Shown here piece by piece: positions 43,201 to 55,200 of a DNA stretch of 64,000 nucleotides. The translations under genes were made by a program, and so were the position numbers. How positions within the stretch are numbered: the first letter of the stretch is position 1; every line of letters begins with the position of its first letter. A model generated the notes under the pieces. It saw only the letters and a program-made list of their open reading frames with translations, ran no database searches and was not told the DNA's origin. The stretch spans positions 530,501 to 594,500 of the forward strand of contig BSQZ01000102.1 in assembly GCA_033239005.1 (NCBI GenBank). Reading direction: 5' to 3'. This DNA is from Lamellibrachia satsuma. Its lineage: Eukaryota > Annelida > Polychaeta > Sabellida > Siboglinidae.

Positions 43201-46200
43201 AATTATCAAAAGGTTGTAACAAAAGTATTGCAAATTAGTAAAATAAAAAAAATTATTTTAATTAGTTTTTCACTTTGGATGTGTACTTCTATCATTACTC
43301 TACATAAAAGTAATGATGAAAAGATAGTTGTTCACGACAGTACTAAGTTATTAGAAATTTGTATTTCTTGAGTGCATGAAGCTTTATGAGCTGTATTATT
43401 AAATTATCAGTCAGACTTTGTCTTAGTAACGCACATCACCAGAGCATAAATGTTGCTTTTAATTTTCCCATTGAACAAATGCAAATTAAACATAGTGCCA
43501 TTTTATGTTTTTCTTGAATGTGTGGTGCTATTTATAGAAATGTTTTAATGGCGCCTGGAAATGAACGTTACAATGACATAAACGAGACACGTTACGAGTA
43601 AAGTTTAAAAAATCAATAAAAAAGAATCTGTTGGACACATTCTATCGATACTTTACACTTGGTAGAGCAATATGTTGGCAACATGACCCAAGTAGCAGCA
43701 GAAAGGCAAAGCTAACTTCTTTTTGATGCTAGCTTACAACTCCTTGGTCTTTTTACTTACAACGTTTTTGAACACCCAGAAAACAATGTCTTAGGTTTTA
43801 AAATCATCCTCACAATTAGACAAAACAAACAACAACGTCATATCTTGTGCTATATCTTTATTATGTTCACAATCTTTCAATGAAATATCAGGTGTGATCT
43901 CTTTATTACATTCACAATCATTCATTGAAATATCTGGTGTTATCTCTTTATTATGTTCACAATCATTCAGTGAGCTATATGGTGTTATATCTTTATTATG
44001 TTCACAATAATTCAATGAAATATCTGGTGTTATCTCTTTATTATGTTCACAATCATTCAATGAGATATCAGGTGTTATCTCTTTATCATGTTCACAGTCA
44101 TTCAATGAAATATCGGGTGTTATCTGTTTATTATGTTCACAATCATTCAATGAGCTATCTGGTGCCATCTCTTTATTATGTTCACAATCATTCAGTTAGA
44201 TATCTGGTGTTATCTATTCATTATGTTCACAATCAAAACCACATATTAGTATTCGTTCCCATTGCTCAGATATGTTTTATGGCACACTATCCTATAAGAC
44301 ATCAAAACCTTTTCTTTTGGGAATTTGGGCATGAAAGTTGTCGTCAGATTACTTGTCATACTGAACACATGTATACCAGTACATTATAAAATGCATAAAG
44401 TACATTATAAAATCTTGCTTAATGGACAGTAAACCAGATTCTTTGAATCAATATGTACTTGAATGTCATTGTTTTTCGATTTGTCTCAGGTGTGACATTG
44501 TCAGCATTGAGAATGACAAAGATACCGTGAGGTCACTTCAACAAGGTCACGGTGGCTGGAAATCAAGCATGGTTTCGGTGGGTAAATGTATCGCCATGTC
44601 AGCTACCTAATGTTAAACATACTTTGTTTAGATATACTGTAATATATATGTATTTGTGTGCGTGCGTGCATGTTGTTGTACGGGTAGAGCAGACCATGTA
44701 TACGTTTCCATAGGTGTTACAGACATTATGGGCTGTACGGGTCAGTTTTGCCCTTTTTGCTATTTTTTGGCTTTTTCTTTACAAACTGCGTACACATACC
44801 AACACAAATGTCGTTATCATGTTTCAAGGATATCCACGGTAACTTTTCACTGATTTTATTTCCTTTGACTAATTTGTCCATCTGTCTCACAAATCCAGAA
44901 CTTAGGCCTGTCAGAAAGTGTTACTATATATAAACAAACAATTGTGAAATAAATTTATAAATATAATAAATAAAAATCAGTTATGGTCAATAAAAAATCT
45001 GCCTCACGAATCCATTAAGAACACCCATAATTAGAAAAGTCATGGCAATTAGTTATATATATATATATATATTTATATATATGTGATGCGCCACGCCAAA
45101 ACCAGGCGCTTCTCGCTAAATTTTGTTCGGCGCAGGAGCCTAAAATGCATGGTGCCCGTTCGAATTGTCGAAAATTGGTTAACGACGGAATCGAACAAGG
45201 AAATTATCCAGCTTTCCATAAATCCATTTATATAAGCTGAAAGATTGTTCAAACTAGTAATATTTAGCACTTTATTGAGGCCCCTGATTAGCGTCGCGGT
45301 TGAGAAGTCTGAAACAAAGCCATGTTTACGCGCTTTTGATCGACTGTCTTCGCTCGCTTACAAGTGGGAAACCCCACATGTTATACATGGCTGGAAAGCT
45401 TATGACGTAAACTACACGTGTGATTGGGAATCTCTTACTCTAGACCAATAGAACAGCTCCTATTATACATACTTTATCCAGCAACAAAGTGCTGTTGTTG
45501 CTATGGACGTTGCGAAACGCTCGCTGATTGGTCGAAAACGTAAGCGCACATGCGCAGTCGGCTTGTTTACACATTCCTTTCGTCTTTGTTCGCCAGTTTC
45601 GCCCGCTGTTTTCGTCTTCGATTCGTTAATGAATTGCACTATGGCATCGAAAGAAGCTTATTTAGCCACCGAGTTGGATCGTGCGAGGGGGTGCAATCTC
45701 AAGGACAGCAATTTAGCTGCAGTGATTGAAGATTACTTCGAAGGCCGCGTCGAGCCCGTGAAAGTCGCCTCGGCAGGGGCAGGGGAAGACCACATTGAGC
45801 CTGCACTGGTTGGCTCAGCGCCAGCGGGAGCGGACTTTCCAAATTGGGGAAACTGACATTGTGTAGTGTTATTATATATGTAATGTGTAAATAATGTTTT
45901 ATTTTAAGATATTTCAGGGATTTACTTTAGGGGTTCGGCACCCAGTGCTCGCGGTAGTCTCCGAGAATACCAAACCTGGTAGTAAATGAGGTGGCATTCA
46001 ATAAATAATAGGTTTTTCCACTTTATACTTCTGCATCTAATTTATACACACCTACTGGAGGAACATACAAAATTTCATTCCATTTGGAGCATTATAAGTG
46101 CATGGTTGCTATGGGAGAAGCAATTTTTCAATGCAGATTTTAAAGCTGATTTTCTCAAAACTATTATTCCAAGAACGTGTACACTAAAAGTGTAATATCT

Positions 46201-49200
46201 TGGCCCATGAGTAAGGTACACTCTTCATGTTGGTGTCATTTTAAAGCTGTATATCTCCTCTATTTGAATCTGTAATAAAATGGTTTTGTAAAATCGTTGA
46301 GAAGAGCCTGGTTTTGGCGTGTGGCATCACATATATATATATATGCAATCAACAACACAACACAGATATAGAGATATGAAAAGGCCAAATGAATGACGTT
46401 TATTGTGGGGATTAAGGGTAAGCCCCCTTTCAAAGAAATGTAAAACAAAGAAATGTGGGCTCCACGACTCAACGCCAGGCTGACTACGCCCAATGCGAGT
46501 CTCCTGGAGGTCGGGTTCAATAGAGCCCACATTTCAACACAAAGCAGTAGCAGTATTCCTAGAACAAATAAGAGAAACAATGGCATTACTATTTTCATAG
46601 AACACCCTTAAACCAAATAGCATAATGCCCTACATGCTATCACGCAGTCTATGAATACAACTACCTGCTTAAAAATACACTAGCTCTAACTGGAATAACT
46701 AGAAAGGTGGGGCCAATTCGCCACCAGTCACCGACACATGTGACCACCCCACCAACCCCTATATATATTATGAATAAGTTCTTATTATATATATATTATG
46801 AATAAGTTCTTCCGGTAGGGTATCGTTATAAAAGAATGGTATATTTCTTTCCAGATTTTCTTCTGAGCTAGAGAATTAAATTCATGATTTCTGCCTGATG
46901 AATTATTTGCAGTTTTTCACGTTTGAAAAGAACAGGCGAGTGATAAATCGCTCACCTAAATATGCCAAATTAATTTAGGCGAAAGATTTTTTTTTTACCA
47001 TGTGGCACCACCATTTCCCATTCGAATTCTGTCGTTATCGCTATGAAATTTTAATTGGTACTTGTTGGTGCTATGACTTTTGTACAATGAAATAAATGTT
47101 TACTTTAGTAAACCCCATACACTGCAATTGGTGAAGCGGTTTTGAATTGCATCATGTCATCGATCACCGCAGGCATAGCCTAGGCAAGGCCAGTGGCAGT
47201 GCCGTGACAGTGTGCTGAGCCCAGGGTTGTTTGATTTAAATCATTTGATTTAAATCATGATTTAAATCGCTCCAAAAAAATCATTGATTTATGATTTTTT
47301 TACTTCCGGTTTTTTAATCGCTGATTTATATGAATTTAACACAAATAATTGTTTACAAGCATCAAGATCAACAAAGTTTTGTGTGTTTTTTAATACAAAA
47401 GCACAAAGTGCGCACACTTGTGTAGCTGTATTGACACCAGATAGCCTGATAGTAAAATATTTTATGACGTGTATGCCAGATTTCAAAAAAATCAAATAAA
47501 TCAAAAAAATCCGATTTAAATCAAATAAATCCGATTTTTTTGATTTTTTTTTTAAATCATGATTTTTTTTCAACCCTGGCTGAGCCTGTGCCCGTGCAGT
47601 GGCACTGGTTTCGTGTGCGACTTCGCTTAGGAGGTTTGAAAATTGCAATTGAGATTCACAAATACGCCACGTATAAGAATCAGATGTATAGTCTTAAATA
47701 CAATTAGTAGGCAACACCAACATAAACTAGGGTGAAATGGCATGCTTCCATTGCATCATAATGCCGAACACACAACTTAAACTCGGTGCGCAAAAATATG
47801 AATTCATCATCCGCACATGAAACAGTGAATCAATGTTAAGTGGTACCAGAGGTGTGCGTCGTGGATTTATGTGTTCAGAGCGGTTGAAAGACGAAGTAGA
47901 ACAATTATTAAAAAATTTCGTTTTCAATGTTTAATCAACTTTTACACTCCATGTCAACTCATATGTGAGTTCGGTTGCTCAGATCAGGTTATCATTTTCA
48001 ATTCCCATTACAGCGTAGTCGGTCAGTCAGATCATAGCAAAATATTGTTGATCCCTTAACTATTCCATAACTGTACATGTATACATGTATTTTATTCAGT
48101 TCGACATACAACAGTATGTGACATTTAAACTTAATACACATCAACGCTAGTCCACTCATTTGATAACTTTTTTTACAAACCGCGCGGCCAGCACATCATG
48201 GCTTCGATGGATTCTTGCAATCCTCCTTGTGCAGCGGGCTGCGATCACCATCCCCGGTGACAGGTGATATGTGAACTCCGAATATCGGAGCCCGAACACT
48301 GCATTATAAAGAGGGTAAACTTTCTTAGTGAATCTAATACTCAAGAAATTCCTTGTCAAGACGAACACTTGCAGGCAGCGAGCGATTTTAGCAATTGACT
48401 TGAGCGATAAATTGCTCCCTAGATTATTGATTTGCACGAGCGATATGGAGCGAGAGTGATCGCTCGCCTCAAACGTGATGCCCTGTATCTGCCTCATGAA
48501 TCCCCAGTATTTAAACGAGTGACCATCCACCCCGTGATAATACGAAGGAAATCACACTGTTGCAACGACATATTCGTTTCTAAATAAGGTCATACCACAA
48601 AAAGCAGATTCACCGAGCAGCCATTGTCATAATAATACCACAGGAGCGATTCTGTATTAAACGTATCCCACATCTACTTGGAAAGTGGGAATTGGAAAGG
48701 CAGAAAACACCAGTAAAAATGTATGCAATTGATGCCGAGGAGATGTGTTTGACCGTCACCTGAAAACGTTCGGCAGCTTGGCCAACAACTCTCAAAACGT
48801 GCCTTCCCCTATAATGTTAACTACCGAAAAACATTTTAAGAACTTCAACATGATAAAATATAATAATCTACATATTTTGTCTTCAACTGTTTTATATCTT
48901 GTTTACGTATATGTGAACATAGGAGTTGGTAGTTTATAAATGTGCGGCAATATCCACCAAACCCTAAACATTATAGGAATCACTAGCCCAGCCACTCTGG
49001 TCCGATTCAACAATTGTTGTACTCTCGTTTTAAGGGTCCTGTCAGCCTTTCAACTGCCCGTGTAGTTGTAGAAACTGGATGAATAGTCTGGAGTTGCTTG
49101 TCGTCCATAGTGTCTGGTTGACATTTGTGTTTTCTAGCAATTTCTGCCTGATGATTTGCATTTTTTACTTTTTACTGGACATTTTAACAAGATTTAACAA

Positions 49201-52200
49201 GATTGCCATCCAAGGCAAAGGCCCAGATGGCAAATGGACAATGAAGCCATTGGCTTATCTAGAGTCCAACAGTTTTCAACTATGTGTAATCCACCCTTCT
49301 GAGATATGTGTCAACCTTGTTTTTAAATATAAATACCATTTATAGTACATTAGATATGCCAATCAAATTGATGCTCCCACAATGGCCCACATTTATTTAT
49401 ACAATTTAATGGTCGCATTTGTGTGAACAGGTTTCTTTTTATTGGGGGTAATCGAAAGGATGTTCTCTATTAAATTTCCCACCTGTAAGCCATTAGCATA
49501 ACGCTCCCTGACAAATATGAGAATTATAATTGAAACAAAATTGGCTAAGTGTTTTGATAGTCACACTTATCTAATGATATATCGATCAACCTATCAATAG
49601 CAATAAACAATCAGTGATATCAAATATATCAATGGTAGCCATTAAGCACACGTTGAAAGTAAATGTGTTGCTTGGATTGGTGAGGCAGAGGTAAGAAAAA
49701 CCTTGAAAACCTACTAAAACAGATATGGGCGTGCGTGCATGCTTTGCAAGGCTATGATTTTATGTTTTCTTGAAATGTGTGTGGACATATTCTGTTGTTA
49801 ATGTTCCATTTACCTGGCAACTAAAACAAATTGTTGAAAGTAAATAGTGATCCTTCATCAGACTTTTGACTTAGAAAGACTCATATTTCCATAATGGTTC
49901 GTTTTGATGTACACCAAACAGTAACAATTTAAAACCTGGCACTAACGCCCAATCATTAAGGTGTGCGTTTATTATACGTTCATGCAAAATACCAATCTTC
50001 AATTTCAGGTTCTCGGCAAGAACGGCATCGTAAACAAAGTCAATGAAGATGGGGATGTTTTTGTGGAATTCGAACACGACCCCAAGTAAGGTTATGTAAT
50101 ATTAAAAACACGTATATTTTGTCTCCATAAATACATCCACACAGGTATGCTACTGGTTACTTACACATTATATTCCATCTTATACGAAACAATTATAATT
50201 TCGAACAGTTTGCATTTCTAAGTGAAATCTGATGTCGTTTGTTAAATAAAATCTATAATTTATAACAACTCAATCAACACATTTTATAAAATGCCATGTT
50301 GATGTCAATCAATATCAAAATACAATTATATTTTAATAATTAAAACATAAACCAAAATACAACTTCCTTTAACATAATGCAATGTTGTCGTAATGAAATA
50401 TTATAATTTCAAATAACCTTTCAGTCATATGACCGGCTGGGGCAAAGACCAGTATTCATTTAATTAAAGGCTGTCTTTATCAAAATATGATAACAGTATA
50501 GGATATTGGCATGGCCCCTATTAAATGATGTGTCAAACAAACATTCACAAGTCTGTAATTGATGTAAATGCTGGATAGAATTTGGAATGTTATGATGTAA
50601 GCAGGACTTGTCAGGGTGAAAATAGTTAAGTACCTTACAGGGGTCTCCCTAGAAAAAATAAGCATGGGCCAATTGGCCCATACAAGCAAAATTGTATGGG
50701 TCATTTCAATGATGATTGGGTCAATATAGTTTTGGCCGGAGATCTGTTTTACATTACAAATGCGGCGGATCATGTATGTCAAGAGAACAACTTATGTTGT
50801 ACATACAAAATTGGTATGACGTTAAAGCAATGATTTAAAGTGAAACTATTCTGGAATCCTCCACAAGCACCGTGTAAAGAAAGGCTGTTTTCAAAAAGCT
50901 TTACACAAGGAGTTAATATTACTGCTAAAAAAATTGTACAATGTTGTTTACATCAAGTAACAAGTATGTTGATGTATGTGCATTGAAGGAAGTATTTCAT
51001 TGTCAGCAGACATGCACAAGGCACACCAGTATGTGTACTGTATCTGCAGCATCAGAATATACATACTGACTGTGACAGTCTGGATTAACATATATATGAC
51101 AATCAAATCACATGAAGAACATCTTAGACAAAACAGGTTTTTTATTTTGACTGGTGTCAAAACAATCTGGAAGTATACAATCAATATGAGATGTAAATTA
51201 TCCATAATTATAATTAATTGCACACAGATCAAATATTTTTTTAAAAACAATGCATCACTAACTGGACATTATTCATTAGGGATTACTATCCCTCCTGATA
51301 ATTTATAATAATTATTAATATACCCACATTAATTATTGCTGCTATACATAACAGAATGCTAGATAAATAACAAAATAAACGTGTCAAAACTGTGCCAAGT
51401 AAAATAAATAAATTAATATCTAGCGGTAGTCATTCACACAAATACAATCAACTAACTGCATATTTATATCCTAACAGATATAAATATAGTGCTAATACTT
51501 CACCTGATAGCTATGTATCGGCCAGATAATAAATTACAATTTATATAATTATAGCTTTACTTACTAGAACTTGGGCAGGGCCACTGACATGGATGCTATG
51601 TAACACTCAGCCGTAATACTTGACACCAACTGAGGTACTTGTGTCAGTGATAAATTGGAGGGAAACAACTAAGATTGTTTTTATCCAAAGTTTGCAAGAT
51701 AGTACTTTCTGTACCCTTCACATAACAAGTAACAATAATTACAGAACTCAAGACACTTGCACAACCCAATGACTGGTCACATCCACTGTGTAATTAGGGA
51801 ATAAAACATACCAACACAATAAAGCTGGTGAAACAAACATGTTACTTGATTGAGCAAGTCAACTGTTCTGGTCCAGGTGAACCCACAGAAGCTGAAATTA
51901 TGTCAAGTCAGGATGACACTCCCTGCAGACAAAATTACTGGAAATCACTTCTATTTTGTCTTAGATCATCATCCTTTACATTGGGCACTGTGGAATGACC
52001 CATCACTTTAGTTAGCAAAGATTTTGCGGTTGCAATGTTCGCGCCATGTTTTCAATGCTAGTTTGAAATCAAACTCCTCCAACCTCCCTCCTTCCAAGTG
52101 CACTCGCATCAACTGGTCACAGTGCTCAATACTGAGCCTACTTTGCAGTGATGTCAGAGTGAGATTCTGCACACTGAATGTACGTTCTCCAGACAAAGTC

Positions 52201-55200
52201 CCTAGCTCCTGTTCACCTGTGCCTCCAAAGTCCCTTGCTCCTGTCCACGTGTACCTCCAGACAAAGTCCCTTGCTCCTGTCCACATGTACCTCCAGACAA
52301 AGTCCCTTGCTCCTGTCCACGTGTACCTCCAGACAAAGTCCCTAGCTCCTGTTCACCTGTGCCTCCAGACAAAGTCCCTTGCTCCTGTCCACGTGTACCT
52401 CCAGACAAAGTCTCTTGCTCCTGTTCACCTGTACCTCCAGACAAAGTCCCTTGCTCCTGCCCCGGTGTACTTCCTGACGAAGTCACTTGCTCCAGTCCCT
52501 GTCTACTTCCAGTTGTCTGCTCTGGTGTAGTCATTTGTCCCATTGAATACATATAATTGAATAAGTAAAATTAATTAATCATAATTTGCAATAATCCAAA
52601 ACAGTTGCACTAGGTGATGACATGTAAAGTTGGTTTATTAACAAGGTGATATTGAAATGACAATAGCAAATTATTACAGAATAGCTCTAAGTACAGCAAT
52701 TTGCACACACAATTATACACGGAATAACAGACATGCAACCACCACAACATAACCCTTGCTTATATGTTTTTTGGCTGTTAAATTTGGCTTTATTTATCAC
52801 ACAATACACTTTGTGACTTGGTCCAACTTCCGCGTATTGACAACTGGCGTTGACAGACTAGCATAATTATAGGCAATACAGCGCCCACTGTGGCACTGGC
52901 ACGTCCCATGATGATGAGAAGCGTATTATGACACAAATCCAAATTGTTTAAATATTCGGATGTTGAACGACAGTTATTATGAGGTATTTCCTAAATTAAT
53001 GTATGATAAATATTGCATGTCAATGCAATTAAGATAATACGGACGCTACAGTTGTCGTGGGAGATATTACGTCATATGTGCAAGTTACGATTTATGCCAA
53101 TTACGAATTACTTGTATCACAAAACGACACGTTCTAAGGCACCGTATAATGAATATATACTTACATTTTGACGGAAAACATTTCGGATGTCCGGCTGATT
53201 CAGTTTTCTTTTCTTTTTGGGCGGCATGTTGAATTTTGGTGAACGTACGACATTGTCGCGTATACGAAACGCCGCGTAAGCATTGTGTGTTTATTCGGAC
53301 CCCGCTATGTGGCGCCACTGTTTGTTGCTTCTACTGTCAAGGCGAAGTCACGTAGTCGTGGTAAGAGCGACGAAAGAACGTAGGACTACCGTATAAAATA
53401 GCCGCATCAACGATACGAGTGGTTATATTAGCAATATAGGACTATACTAAATTAGTATATCCTTTATATGTTTACTGGTTATGAGGACTTTTCAACCGAC
53501 ATACAAAGTGGTGTTATCAAAAGTGGTGTTATCAAAGTGACAACATGATACGGGCCCAACTATAGGCAAGCCCGCACGCCAATTGTCCCAAGCGTTAAGA
53601 CGGATGCGCGTCATTCTACAGGGGAACGTGCCATTGGCGCATGGCGCGTCCCAAAAGAGACCCCTGACCTTAGCAAGATGACTTACTTGACTTAAGTGCG
53701 TAGGTCATAGTGACCTCTCGCTGTCATCCTGGAAGTTGCACCCGTCCATTCTGTTCTATTTATGGCATGCCGCTCTGCTGTCAACAGCGGGAGCCCAGTA
53801 TCATTCCTGATCTGGTCATTCCATCTCTTCAGTTGCCTTCCTGTCTTCTGGTGTCCTTTGAAGTCTTGTTTGTATGCTTGCCTAATGATGTTATATCTTT
53901 GCATATGGCAAACGTGCCCAAACCACCTGAATTTTTTTGTCTGATGACATCAGTGATAGATTCAGGGGTGAAGATGTCCTCTCTGATCTTGATATGTTGT
54001 AATCTGTTTGCCCATGGTAACACCTCTAATAGCCCGCAAGCAGCACATCTCAAAAACCTTAAGGTATTGGGTCTCCTGGATTGTAACACTCAAGCCTCCA
54101 CAACAAAATTTATATTGCTATTGGCAGTATAAGGGCTCTATATAATCTGGCTTTCACTCTTGTTTTCCAACAGAGTAATATATATATATAATATATATAT
54201 ACATATAATTATGTATGTATGCATATATATATAATATATATAATTATGTGTATATGTATGCATATATATAGTTTGATAAACTTTTCCTAAAATTGGTCCA
54301 TTTGACATATCCTTGGGCAGCATTTAAATCATGGTTTTGGGCCTATGCAGCAGCAGATCCAGGGGTCTTAGGGGTTTCAAGACCCCCCCCCAAGCCATGG
54401 AGTGAGGTGTTAGACCTCCCTTGTGTCCGTGGCAAATATTATGGTAAAGGACAACATATATGCCTACATTGGGACTAGTGTCAATTTAAAGACTGAAGTA
54501 TTAGCAGCCGGCTAATATTAACCCCTCTGTAGGTAGAATGACACGTGTCGTCGTCCCCCCCCCAGGTTCATAAGTAGAATGACATATGACTACGACTGAC
54601 TGAGACCCCATGCCAACAAGCCTACATCTACCCCTGCTATGCATCTATGAGATTTAATAAAATATATCCATTTGCAACTAAATCAAGAATATCATGCCAA
54701 TGGTGTATTAAAAAAACATTGTTGAACACATATTTTTATTTCATGAGCTGTGCCAGCTATTAGCTAACCCTGTGTCACGAGTGCCATAGTCTGGCTTTCT
54801 TCAAACAAAAATATATTTCTAAACACCTAGTCCTATTCTTGTCAATATGATATGGTCATGCTGTTTGTGTTTAGTCTAAAATTATTTTGGTCTCCCGTTC
54901 AGACTTAGCAGCTCTCCTGATTGAGAGTTTGTATTGCTTCGGTGCATACCCGTTGGCCCTTTGATTTTGGTCGAAAGCATTTAATGCCTCACAGCGGAAG
55001 TCTGGCTGCATTGATTTTCTAGAATTACCAGGCGCTTATTGGTCGTGCTGGACAACATGTCAGCCACCGTGAAAGCAAAACTTAGATTTGACCAGAATGT
55101 CCCACTTTTAGAATAAATTATGAGAAAACCACTAACGTGATATTCTTGACTGTAGCTGCAAATGGTTTATTTTTATTAAGTTTTAAGTGTGTTGCCCTCA

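Larger units (their letters stand above)
44960..49180 (-). repeat. Ancient dispersed repeat, copy 2, split by insertions
   Basis: Blocks 44960-45060, 46775-46990 and 48480-48840 match 17650-19000 in inverted orientation and collinear order. Between them lie the 1.2-kb element (45081-46332), a fold-back fragment (46334-46753) and a Tigger-type MITE with a hAT inside (about 47100-48315). The order gives relative ages. Confidence 0.65.
50638..53666 (-). mobile_element. hAT-like element (about 3.0 kb), internally rearranged
   Basis: Ends CAGGGGTCTC and GAGACCCCTG, typical of hAT elements. A direct ACCTTA (50632-50637, 53667-53672) flanks it; the expected hAT duplication is 8 bp, so the borders may be off by a base or two. 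On the minus strand it carries a first coding exon with a nuclear localisation signal and the C-terminal hAT dimerisation region, with a minisatellite where most of the transposase should be. Confidence 0.75.

Noticed and set aside
43845..44240. CRISPR-like array (regular 45-bp repeats)
   Set aside because: There are no unique spacers of even length between conserved repeats, and the context is a eukaryotic intron. It is a minisatellite.
43791..44389. Long open frames on both strands made of 15-residue repeats
   Set aside because: The 45-bp minisatellite is a multiple of three, so any frame without a stop in one unit stays open. No start, splice or domain evidence.
52024..52530. Plus-strand 168-codon frame with a [12 protein letters not shown] repeat
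   Set aside because: It is the opposite strand of the 36-bp minisatellite. The minus strand carries the recognisable hAT sequence.
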